From Punica granatum (Eukaryota > Streptophyta > Magnoliopsida > Myrtales > Lythraceae), in contig NC_045129.1 in NCBI RefSeq assembly GCF_007655135.1, forward strand, positions 7,378,001-7,442,000: 64,000 bases of DNA. The letters are read 5' to 3'. Each line of letters begins with the position of its first letter. Within the stretch, counting starts at the first letter, position 1. Under the pieces are notes generated by a model that saw only the letters and a list, made by a program, of their open reading frames with translations, searched no databases and was not told where the DNA came from. Below, piece after piece: positions 10,299-20,579 of this stretch. The position numbers were made by a program, and so were the translations under genes.

Positions 10299-11811
10299 TA
10301 GACTGAAGATCCTACGCAATTACGCGCACTTCTCAACCTCGTACTAAGGTTTTATATATGAGTGATGTCTGACGGCTCTGATCTGAATGTGCAGCTTGAG
10401 AGTGCTTTTCTTTCCAGGAACACTTCATTCAGCATTATGTTTGCTAGACTTTCGGGTGTTTCATTGTTAGAAAATCGAAAAGTTGTGCGAAATAATTTTC
10501 AATAAACTTAAAGTTATATTTAATTTCCGGGATATAACTTAATTTCTTTTTCCAGACTTTTCTGAGTTGGATTGACTTAGATGCCATGTCAGGGACATAT
10601 TATCAATTTTTAATATCATCTTCCTCCAATTGAAACAAACACAGCAATTGAAACTAGTGCAATTCCATTCATCCTTCTCTTTTTCTGATTTTTCTTAACA
10701 GTTTCTTAGAACAAAATCTATGAAGGCAAAAAAAGAATAAGAGGAAGAAAAGTAAAAATAAAATAAAATAAAATAAAAAATCAAACGAAGAAGAAGATGA
10801 AGAGCGGCAACACATCTCTTCTTCCCCTTCTTCCTGAATCCAAGCAAAAATTTGACGTGGTGGTATCTTGTTCTATATGATGAACATATGTATTTGCAGA
10901 ATCACCTTTAATGCAAAGAATGCAAAGAATTTCAGCTCCAAAATTATATGTGTATGAAAATTCAATTTCACAATACACTTCGTCGAAAAAAAAAAGAGAA
11001 GAAGAAATGGCAGAGAAAGAAGTGCATTTCGGACATTTCATCATGCTTCTCGAATTTTTCTTGCGACTGCTTTCAAGTGGATTGATTACCTCCTTTGCCC
11101 GTTTCCAATTAAATTTCGTGTTCTGTTCGGGAAGGGGTTGCATTGTCGTTTTCGCCCTTACTATTCTTAGTCAAAGCTATCCCAATTGGGGATTCAATAT
11201 ATCTTAGCTCGGGTTTGATAAATTCACCTCTTAATTGTTATTTGTAAAAGGGTAAAGTATTTGTAGGCGCTGCTAATTAGACTTTGGTTTGTATAATGGA
11301 AATTTGGTTTTGCTTATATATACTTTAATTCTGGACGAAGCGATGAAGAGATGTCCTGCGATTGCTGTTCATCCTCATCTTTGATGCTTCTTCGTTTCTT
11401 CTTTTTCCTTTTTAATTTTTTTTCTTAGAATTTGTTAAATTAAATCCAGGAGTGAAGGATAACGGGCTATAATTTTTGAATCAGGTTCATTTCACGCCTT
11501 CCGATGGCACTATAGACCTTCCTATTTGTCTTGTAATGCACAAATATTTATTTTGCTTGGAGTCACAGTTGTACACATCTACCCATAAAAACATATAAAA
11601 TTGTAGACTTTTCAAACTTGGCAAAGACAGTACGGCATGTTAAAATACTCTTGCAACTTTTTTCATTATGTTTTCCTTTAATCATTTATTATTATATTAT
11701 ATGCTTTGTTCATTTTCCAAAACAAAAAATATGTAAAAAGAAAAGGCAAGTTTGTTTTGTTAGGCACTTAAGGTTTGTTTTGTTAGGCGCTTAAAAAATA
11801 ATATCTTTTCC
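10299..11811. other. 3' flank of CYP82 gene 1 and intergenic sequence
   Basis: The first 220 bp (AGTGCTTTTCTTTCCAGGAA, CAGCATTATGTTTGCTAGAC) are clearly shared with the sequence after the CYP82 pseudogene at 25107-25310. An (AAAAT)n run lies at about 10755-10780. GTTTGTTTTGTTAGGC is repeated in tandem near 11750-11790. An open frame at 10911-11207 has no family resemblance. Confidence 0.5.
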
Positions 11812-11993
11812 TTTTTTCGATGTAAATTCTGCTATTCAAAAACTCAATTGGATCTCGACGAATTCAGTTAAGCTGGGTCGGCTCACTAAGTGGTAACGCT
11901 CTACCAATGTGGATATTTTGCATTCACAAAAACTCGAACCCGATACCTTACTTAAGCGGAATAAGTATCGAACCGCTTGAACCAATCCATATT
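11812..11993 (-). mobile_element. tRNA-derived SINE (family S1), diverged
   Basis: In reverse, the region aligns along its length with the 29-kb and 33-kb SINEs. It has the head TTGGTTCAAGCGGTTCGATA, a B-box-like GGGTTCGAGTTTTTG, a stretch matching the AGTGGGCCGACTCGG tail, and a 3' end that appears as TTTTTTCGATG on the plus strand. It is older than the 29-kb copy judging by its differences. No clean target duplication was seen. Confidence 0.65.
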
Positions 11994-13036
11994 AATATAA
12001 CTTTAATAATTTCATCTATTATTTGTTATTAATTCAATTTTAATTTATAATCATAGAAAAGGACAAAACACTTTGTAATTACCTTTTCCTTATATTACCT
12101 AGGCATTTTAAAAATAAAATTAATCTATGAATATGGATCATATAATTGAAATATATGCAAAATTCTAAAAGTTTTGGGTATTTTGAGAGACTAATAATTA
12201 TTCTTTTCAGGATTATATAATTGTTAATTTTGTTGTACTTTAATAATTTAATTTAAAAAATTATTTTTATTTCAATTTTTCATGAATAATAAAGAAAGAG
12301 AAAATTTTTGTAATTACCTTTCTATTATATTAGGCATTTTTAAAATAAAAATAATTTATGGATTGATTGATAATTGCAAATGGATTGATTATATAATTGT
12401 AATATAAACACTATAAACTTCTGAAGTTTTGGATCGTGAGAGACAAACAAATATTGATGTTTTGGGTGATATACAAACAAATATATCTTTTCGAGTGATG
12501 TACAAATAAATTTTCTTCTTTTGGGCGTGGATAATCTAGAAAATTCTAAGGAGAAATTGAGGGAAGTGCACAAGGAGTGCTAGAAGAAAAAGGTCATTAC
12601 CAACAGCTTATGGAGGCCAGACCCATATAAAATAGTGCGAATTTGGAGTACATTGTTCTCATAGAGTGGTTATATATCAGGCAAAATTCATGGGTACAAT
12701 TTATAGAAAGAGTAAAATAGACTATAATCTTCACCCGAAAAAAAAACTATGATCTAGTACCCAAAAAAAATTATGATATCAAAAAAGAGTGTTGTGCGGT
12801 GGCGTATGTCATCGTCTGATAACGAAGAAATTCCATGTTCGATACCCACCTAGCTATTCGGATTTCTGCTTCATAGTACTAGGCCTCGTGCCCCTTAGTC
12901 TACAATTGCAGAAATCTCACCATTACATAAAAATATCATTCTTTTTCTAACCAAATAGCTATTTATGTATGACTGTATCGATATTGTATTATACATGGCA
13001 ATAACTCGACTCGATGGATCCGTGCATGTGCGGGAA
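11994..13036. other. AT-rich intergenic sequence upstream of CYP82 gene 2
   Basis: Two AT-rich stretches, near 12060-12180 and 12300-12440, share TTGTAATTACCTTT...TATTAGGCATTTT and look like a diverged duplication about 230 bp apart. No gene or mobile element end was recognised. Confidence 0.4.
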
Positions 13037-13046
13037 TCTATATATG
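13037..13046 (+). promoter_or_regulatory. TATA box of CYP82 gene 2
   Basis: TCTATATATG lies about 90 bp before the start codon and is followed by CTTCCTCGTACCA, which is also found downstream of the TATA element in the relic at 2.9 kb. The conservation supports its being the real core promoter. Confidence 0.55.
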
Positions 13047-13134
13047 TACTCTTCCTCGTACCAAGAACTCACAGTTTCCTTGCCCAACATATGCTATATT
13101 GTCAGACAACGTTGTTTGACCACACAAAGCTCTC

Positions 13135-16100
13135 ATGGAAACCAGCTTTGATACTGTCCCTCAATTCTTAGCAACCTTTCTCTCCGCCCTAGCCGTTCTA
13201 GCTTGCATAACCTTACTCTGCAAGTCCCACAAGTCAAGAAGGCCATGCAACACCCGGCCACTGCCACAGCCCGAAGGCTGCTGGCCGATCATCGGCCATC
13301 TCCACCTGTTCCACAAACAACAGCTCACCCACAAGACCCTGTCCAATATGGCCGACAAGTATGGACCAATATTCACTGTAAAACTCGGCTCACACAGAGC
13401 CCTGGTTGTGAGCAGCTGGGAGGTCGCCAGAGAGTGCTTTACCGTCCATGACAAGGTCTTCTCCACCCGACCCATCATTGCCGCCACAAGGCTCATGGGC
13501 TACAACTGTGCCATGTTTGGCTTCGCCCCCTACGGGCCTTACTGGCGTGAAATGCGTAGGATTGTCATGGTTGAGTTGCTATCAAATGCGCAACTTGACA
13601 AGATGAGGCACATGAAGGCCTCCGAGGTTGACAATGTGATCAAGGAGCTCTATGAACATTCATCGGTAATATCTTCCATTATTGTTCAGAAGTATTTGGT
13701 TTAGTCGATATATAATACGTTGAGAACTGTGATTTGCTTTGTTGCCCTAATAATTAACCATATTTAGTTCATTAATTAGAAAGGTTACCTCTTGGAATAT
13801 AAATGATAGATCGAACGATATCGTGTGGGCATGTCAGTATTTTTTTGATAGGTCATGTAGGCATGTTAGTATGCTCATGCACTTTTGCGTCTTTCCTCTT
13901 CAATCATCTCTCAATTTTTAACTGTAGGTAAGAGGCAGCTCTCCTGTGGACATGAAAAGGTGGTTCGGAGATCTGAACCTTAACTTCAGTCTGCGCTTAG
14001 TAGGAGGGAAGCAATATCGAAATTCTGAGGAGAAAGACCCCGAGTACTGTCGGAGATTGGCGAGGGACTTCTTCAACATGTTTGGTGTTTTTGTGCTGTC
14101 TGATGCAATCCCCATGCTTGGTTGGTGGGATATGAATGGGTATAAGAAGTTGATGAAGGAAACTGCCGAAGGAATGGATGCTTTGGTTGGAGGGTGGCTA
14201 GAGGAACATAAGAGAAGGAGATTGTTGAGGAAAGAGGGCAAGGAGTTGGAAGATGATGATGAGAAAGATTTCATGGCTGTGTTGATTGACAATCTCGATG
14301 GAGCCGGCATGTCGGGTTTCGACGCCGATACTGTAATCAAGTCGACTTGTGCGGTAAGTAATTCCATCCTATTATAGAATTTTTCATTAAGCTATATGAT
14401 ATCCTATATAGTAAACAATTAGAGAGTGAGATTACTTCAAAGGATCGGTGGAATATAGTATTGAGCTTTGATTAAGAGGATAGGCTTTGCATAAGTGACC
14501 TTCCTCAATAGGTTAAGGAAATTATGAAGACATTATATATCCTTTGGCTTTCATAACAGAATATATAATCTCCATATACTCAACTCAGCTTCGACAAAGT
14601 GATCTCAATGAGCCAAGCTGTGGCCTCAACAATGCCGAGAGGACGGTCATGTAAGAATAATCTTGGTATGACGAGGCCAAATGCAGCCGGACCTGCGACA
14701 CCCCTTGTGGTGGTGAAGGTCACTATCCGGATAATTTCTTGGAAATTAACCCATTAATATTAGACATATAAATTCATGGCCCTAATTGGCGTTGGCACTT
14801 AAAATATCAATCGAACAAACAAAAGTGTAGTCAGTGTTCCAAGTGCTTCAACTTGACTAATTTGTCTTCTGCCATGATTTACCAGTCAACATTATCGTCT
14901 TTTGCGTAAACGGCATTATCCTTGCTAGTCAAAAGCATGCATTAACCTCAATAGAGGGTATAACGCATTGGCGCACCTCTCGCCTATCAAGAAGTCTTAA
15001 GTTCAATATTCAGTAGGATTGCTTGTGCCCATTTATTAAATATTTAAGATTTTTATTTCAATATATTAGGCCACTGTAACAAAAAAAAGCATGCATTAAC
15101 ATTCAACCAAAGGAAAAAAAAAAGCATTAACAGCTTGTCGATTAACCATTCCTGTTTGACCCTTTTATCCATTCTCGGTTATGAGGAAGTCCAAAGACCC
15201 ATAGGAAAAGGGATAGGGGAAATAATACTACGAGAAATTTCACCTATGAAGATTAAATACTGAAATTTTCGATGATATGTGTGCCTAAGCCATTGCACTT
15301 CATTCTTTTTTTTTTCCCGATTACAATGGAAGCTCATGGGCCTAACACAATGAAATATAAATCTTATTAGTTAATAAAGGAGTACGGATAATCCCATTAA
15401 ATATCGAACATCCACTTCATTCCTTTTTAGATTGCGCCTTCTTCATAATCCAATTCATGTGTACGTATTTATCAGAGAGAGAGGAAAAAGAAAAGTCAAA
15501 TTCATGAACATCCACATTGTCATATATTTCCACGAGCATGTTGTATGGAAAAGCAAAATGGACACAAATAAATTGTTTGTGCATGTCGATATCAAAGTGG
15601 AAAATTCCATGAGAACATATGGGGTCTTGTGAAAATGATATCCGATAGAATATATCGAATACAATATCCTACAGTGACGGACCAATCGATTTTGACCTTG
15701 TAGCGTGTCTAGATTCTTAATTAGAGGATGTACGGCTTCACATACTAATTATGAGTCCAAATATTGCACCGGTACTTCCCAAATTTTCTTGCTAGATTAT
15801 TCATTACAAAAATTTTACAATTTCCATGACAGAATCTTCTGGTAGCTGGAAGTGACACTGCCATGGTGGTGCTAACATGGGCCCTGTCGCTGCTGCTCAA
15901 TAACCGCGATGCGTTAAGGAAAGCCCAGGATGAGTTGGACATCCATGTTGGAAGGGATCGGCGTGTGGAAGAATCCGACATCAGAAACCTCATCTACCTG
16001 CAGGCAGTCATCAAGGAAACCATGCGACTGTATCCGCCAGGTGACAAGGACATATATAGAAGGTTTCGTAAGACTATGTTGCTCTTTTTAATATTTGTAA

Positions 16101-16558
16101 TATTTCTATCTGTCACTGCACCAGGCCCAATCCTTGGACTCAGAGAAGCCATGGAAGACTGCATCTTTACCTCCTCGGGCAGCAGCTACCACATCCCAGC
16201 AGGCACACGGTTGTTGGTGAATGTATATAAGATCCAGAGGGACAAGCGAATGTGGCCAGATCCAGAGGAGTTCAAGCCAGAGAGGTTCTTCACTGAGGCC
16301 CATAGGGACGTGGATGTTAGGGGTCAGAGCTTTGAGCTAATGCCATTTGGGTCGGGCCGCAGGGCTTGTGCGGGTATTGGCTTGGGTATAGTTCTGATTC
16401 ACCTTGCCCTGGCTAGTCTGTTGCAGGGCTTTAATGTAAGTACGGCTGGGAATGCAAGCGTGGACATGACAGAGAGCTCCGGCCTGGCTAATTTGAAGGC
16501 AACCCCGCTTGAAGTCTTGGTGACTCCAAGGCTTAACCCCAAGCTCTATGGACAATAG
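13135..16558 (+). CDS. CYP82-family cytochrome P450, gene 2 (complete, 4 exons)
   Basis: Exons 13135-13665, 13928-14353, 15833-16040 and 16125-16558 join to 532 aa. Exons 2 and 3 have exactly the same lengths as in gene 1 (426 and 208 nt). All P450 landmarks are present: anchor, proline hinge, [17 protein letters not shown]-helix AGSDTA (Asp about 327, Thr about 328), KETMR, PERF and [11 protein letters not shown] with the heme Cys. Unlike gene 1 it keeps the Thr after the I-helix Asp, so it looks catalytically standard. It is predicted to be an ER-anchored monooxygenase using reductase electrons; the substrate is unknown. Intron 3 is only 84 nt, a multiple of three with no stop, so retention would add 28 residues. 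Gene 2 lies between gene 1 and the CYP82 pseudogene; its intron 1 is nearly identical to that pseudogene's. Confidence 0.94.
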
Positions 16559-17019
16559 ATGGACGATCCTATGCCATTATGTGCACATTACGTACCTCAT
16601 TGTAATATTAAGGCGCGTCACTTACAAGTGAAGTAATCATCTGCATGTAGAACTTAAGTTTCTTTCATGGAACATTACATACAGGATATATAGTGTTTGC
16701 TATATATAAGATATATAGTGCACATTTTATTTCTTATACTGATTGATATTTTTCGGCCAACATGAAGCCTTAACTGCTCTGCGGGGAGTGAGACCTCCAT
16801 GATAGGATTGCGGTATATCCTCGTAACTCATTCATATTAAATGAAGGGAAATTCGATTATCCCTTGGGGGGATGGTTCCATGGGAACCAACCTCATAGAG
16901 ACGGATGGAAGGAGGGAGATCCAACGATTTATAGGGGCACCCCCTCCTATCGAGGGACCATAGAAAACGACAATGAATGAAAGAAGACCGTGCAGATCAT
17001 CAGAAATATATATGTCTTC
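16559..17019. other. 3' flank of CYP82 gene 2, nothing further recognised
   Basis: The 3' flank does not resemble those of gene 1 and the pseudogene beyond the first few bases. A GC-richer block (16780-16980, with GGGGGGATGGTTCC and GGGGCACCCCCTCC) has no identified origin. Confidence 0.4.
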
Positions 17020-17689
17020 ATTACCATCGAGCTCCTCTCAAATGAAACGCCCAACTCGACAAAAAGAGGCACACGGACTTCCGAGGTTGACAATGTTGAC
17101 AATGTGATGAAGGAGCTCTATGAACATGCATCAGTACATTTATACCTGCATCTGGCTCTATTCTCAATATTATTTTGACGTATGTGATTTGGTCTAATGG
17201 ATATATAAGGAATTTATAGCTGTGATTTGGTATGTCAGCCCACAAAATATATATAGTTCTTTAATTATGTAGATATGTTAAACTACGAGATTCTTTTTTT
17301 TTTTCTGGTGAACTGTATGTATGAATTTGATTTTTTACGATGTTTATAGTCTTGATGTACTGTCATCTGCATATATTAGTATGCTCCGTTTGCGTCTTTC
17401 CTCTTCGAGGCACATGAGGGCCTCCGAGGTTGACAATGTGATCGAGGAGCTCTATGAACATGCATCGGTAATATCTTCCATTATTGTTCAGATGTATTTG
17501 GTTTAGTCAATATATAATACGTTGAGAACTGTGATTTGGTTTGTTGCCCTAATAATTAACCATATTTAGTTCATTAATTAGAAAGGTTACCTCTCGGAAT
17601 ATAAATGATAGATCGAACGATATCGTGTGGGCATGTCAGAATTTTTTTGATAGGTCATGTGGGTATTACGATTCTCTAGAATATTCTGA

Positions 17690-18205
17690 TTTTCTTTGCT
17701 TCCTTTCACCATATATGCAGCAACTTCGGGCCCTGTCTCCTGAGCACGAACTACCATTCTTTGCCGTTCATCATGAATAACCATTTGAAAGATTCGATTA
17801 AGCGAAGGAAACGGCTCAAGGTTGAGTATATTCGACCTAACCGTTGAAAATTCAGAGTTCAAACCCATTAAGAATTGATGAGCTTTCTCCTTCTCCCTTT
17901 GTGTAGCTCGGGTTGCTCCCATCCCGCATACACACGCACAGGTACAAGCGGTGTCTTCAAGGAGATGATCAAGCTCGTCCCACAATCCTTTGAGCAACGA
18001 GAAATACTCCGAGGCAAGTCTCCCTTCCTGCCTTAAGAGACATATTTCACACTTCAATTGATAAATACGAGTTTCGTTACCTTGGGAAAACCGTTGTTTC
18101 AGGTCATCCCAGAGAACTCTTGCGTTCTCGATGCAGGCAATGCTAGGTTGAAGATCTTTCTCCAATGTGTTTGCGATCCATGTGACGACTGTCGAATTTG
18201 CCATC
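17690..18205 (-). pseudogene. inverted copia gag fragment
   Basis: Minus-strand coding sequence with the copia gag (UBN2-type) pattern: STVVTWIANTLEKDL, ENARVLWDDLKQRFSQGN, ASEYFSLLKGLWDELDHLLE, and HQFLMGLNSEFSTVRSNIL. It lacks the gag N-terminus and the zinc knuckle. Its 3' end abuts the LTR remnant at 17689 and its 5' end abuts the reverse transcriptase in opposite orientation near 18205. The same strand stays open into flanking DNA, which is fortuitous. Confidence 0.85.
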
Positions 18206-19678
18206 ACCCATAGAGCCCTCGAGTTAAATGAGACTTGGACTCTCACTTCATTACCTCCAGGCAAAAATCCCATTAGTTGCAAGTGGGTTTACAAAATCAA
18301 GCGGCGAGCTGACGGATCTGTTGAGCGATACAAGGCCCGTCTCGTGGCAAAAGGGTTCACGCAGGTTGAAGGAATTGATTTTCATGAAACTTTTGCTCCA
18401 GTCGCTAAGCTCGTGACTGTCCGCTGCTTTCTTGCCGTTGCAGTAGCTAAGCAATGGGAAATTCATCAAATGGATGTGCACAATGCATTTCTTCATGGTG
18501 ATCTGGACGAAGAAGTGTACATGTCTCCTCCACCTGGTCTTTGTTCTACTCAACCAGGACAAGTTTGTCGACTTCATAAATCTCTATATGGGCTTCGCCA
18601 AGCATCTCGGAGTTGGTTTTCTAAACTGGCTGACGCCTTATACACCTTTGGCTTCAAGCAATCTAGAGCAGATCACTCACTTTTCACCTTCTCTAGAGGT
18701 ACGGTGTTTCTTGCAGTGCTTGTTTATGTGGACGATCTTATCATTGCTGGGAACTCGTCTAGGCAATGTGCATCATTCAAGGAGTATCTCAGTTCATGTT
18801 TTCGCATCAAAGACTTGGGATTTTTGCGATACTTTCTTGGAATTGAGGTATCTCGCATGGATTCCGGCTTATTTCTCTGTCAACGCAAGTACGCCCTAGA
18901 TATCCTATTTGAATGCGGGATGTTAGGATCACGGCCGTCCGATTTTCCTATGGAGCAGAATCATCGTCTTGCGTTTAACTCAGGGGATGTTCTCTCTGAC
19001 CCGGGTTGTTATCGCCGTCTAGTAGGAAGACTTCTTTATCTCACAATAACCAGGCCGAAACTTAGTTACTCTGTTCAGATTCTAACTCAATTCATGCAGA
19101 ATCCTCGACAAGATCATTGGGATGCTGCTATTAGAATACTGCGCTATATCAAACAGTCGCCTGGACAAGGCATTTTTATCCGGCCGAATTCTCTCGAGCT
19201 ATCTGCCTTTTGTGATTCTGATTGGGCCAGTTGTCCCATGACAAGGAGGTCTCTGACGGGTTATTTCATCACTCTTGGAGGTAGCCCTATCTCTTGGAAG
19301 ACAAAGAAACAAACTACTGTCTCTCGTTCCTCTGCCGAGGCCGAATATAGGGCAATGGCTGCTACGGTCAGTGAAGTAATATGGTTGCGCAGTCTATTAT
19401 ATTCTCTCGGAGTTCTATCATCCCGACCTACTCAGCTTTTTTGCGACAATCAGGCAGCATTACATATTGCTGCGAATCCAGTATTTCACGAACGGACCAA
19501 GCACATTGAAATTGATTGTAACTTTATTCGAGACCATATTCGCTCCAACACCATCACTACCGCTCATGTCTCCACGAAGTACCAATTAGCGGACATTTTT
19601 ACTAAAGCATTAGGCCGAGAGCGTTTTCGTTTTCTTCTCAGCAAGTTGGGCGTTCGGAACCCTCACGCTCCAACTTGA
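18206..19678 (+). CDS. copia reverse transcriptase-RNase H (open, truncated pol)
   Basis: An uninterrupted frame from the start of the RT domain (LELNETWTLTSLPPGKNPI) through VYVDDLIIAGN, the catalytic YVDD, to RNase H (FCDSDWASC, SSAEAEYRAMA) and the usual ADIFTKALGR C-terminus. There is no start codon of its own in a sensible context and no protease or integrase upstream, so expression as a functional pol is unlikely. The frame carries no stop or frameshift, unlike copia 2. That fits a younger element or fewer lesions. Confidence 0.85.
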   Translation, partial: THRALELNETWTLTSLPPGKNPISCKWVYKIKRRADGSVERYKARLVAKGFTQVEGIDFHETFAPVAKLVTVRCFLAVAVAKQWEIHQMDVHNAFLHGDLDEEVYMSPPPGLCSTQPGQVCRLHKSLYGLRQASRSWFSKLADALYTFGFKQSRADHSLFTFSRGTVFLAVLVYVDDLIIAGNSSRQCASFKEYLSSCFRIKDLGFLRYFLGIEVSRMDSGLFLCQRKYALDILFECGMLGSRPSDFPMEQNHRLAFNSGDVLSDPGCYRRLVGRLLYLTITRPKLSYSVQILTQFMQNPRQDHWDAAIRILRYIKQSPGQGIFIRPNSLELSAFCDSDWASCPMTRRSLTGYFITLGGSPISWKTKKQTTVSRSSAEAEYRAMAATVSEVIWLRSLLYSLGVLSSRPTQLFCDNQAALHIAANPVFHERTKHIEIDCNFIRDHIRSNTITTAHVSTKYQLADIFTKALGRERFRFLLSKLGVRNPHAPT

Positions 19679-19685
19679 GGGGGAG

Positions 19686-19862
19686 TATTACGATTCTCTA
19701 GAATATTCTGAGTATCTTGTGTCATTATGTACATATTAGTATTTTCGGCTAGTTACTTATAGTTTCCTATTTCTCCTTGTACTTGGTCCTATATGTACAC
19801 GTTCTCATTAGTAATAACATTGACAGACAATTGTCCATTCAGTTATCTCTTGTAAGTTTTTA
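19686..19862 (+). repeat. 3' LTR of copia 1
   Basis: Starts directly after the polypurine tract and ends at the GTGGG target duplication, 177 bp. The expected TG start has mutated to TA and the expected CA end to TA. The palindrome AGAATATTCT sits 15 bp from its start and also marks the left junction at 17680-17689. Confidence 0.8.
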
Positions 19863-20579
19863 GTGGGCATGTTAGGGTGCGCATGCACTTTTGTATCTTT
19901 CCTCTTCAATCATCTCCCAATTTTTAACTGTCGGTAACAGGGAGCTCTCCTGTGGAACTGAAAAGGTGGTTCGGAGATCTGAACCTTAACTTCACTCTGC
20001 CCTTAGCCGGCGCTAAGCAATATCGAGATTCTGGGGAGAAGGATTGGGAGCCTTGCCGGAGATTGGTGAGGAACTTCTTTAACATGTCTGGTGCTTCCTT
20101 GCCATCTGATGCATTTCCCTGTGCTCGGTTGGTGATGAATGGGGATATGAGAGATCCATGAAGGAAACTGCCGACGAAATACATGCTTTGATTGGAGGGT
20201 GGCTTGAGGAACATAAGAGGAAGAGGGTGTTGAAGAAAGAGGGTAAGGAGGTAGAAGATGATGAGAAAGATTCATTGATGTATTGATTGACAAACCTTGA
20301 CGGAGTCAAATTTTCGGTTTCGATTCGATACTATAATAAAGGCGACTTGCATGGTATGAAAGTACTCTCCTCTATCATAGAATTTTTGTTGGAGAAAAAA
20401 TGGTGATGTGAGAGGACACAATGTCCCACATCGGTTGAAAAGAAAAAAAATGGGGAAGTTTATGAAAGACAAAGACTCAGTACAGGCAAAGGGAAGAAAT
20501 GGAGTCAAAGAAAAGGAGACGGTGAAGGCTTCAAGTTAGTAGCAAGATCAGAAGGCTCCAGTACTCAAGATCAAAGCAA

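Larger units (their letters stand above)
17664..19862 (+). mobile_element. Ty1/copia retrotransposon 1, rearranged, with inverted gag
   Basis: The 2199-bp insertion is flanked by a perfect 5-bp target duplication GTGGG (17659-17663 and 19863-19867). Gene 2 intron 1 shows the unoccupied site (GGTCATGTAGGCATG). On the right, a polypurine tract TTGAGGGGGAG precedes a 177-bp LTR (19686-19862) that begins TATTACGATTCTC. On the left, only about 26 bp of the same LTR remain (17664-17689). Between them lie a gag segment on the minus strand and reverse transcriptase-RNase H on the plus strand. Primer-binding site, protease and integrase are missing. The element cannot move by itself. Confidence 0.92.

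Noticed and set aside
10781..11207. Overlapping open frames on both strands after CYP82 gene 1
   Set aside because: AT-rich composition, no similarity to any domain I know, and no conservation at the corresponding place after gene 2.
18251..18899. Additional open frames inside copia 1
   Set aside because: They are shadows of the reverse transcriptase frame on other frames or the other strand.
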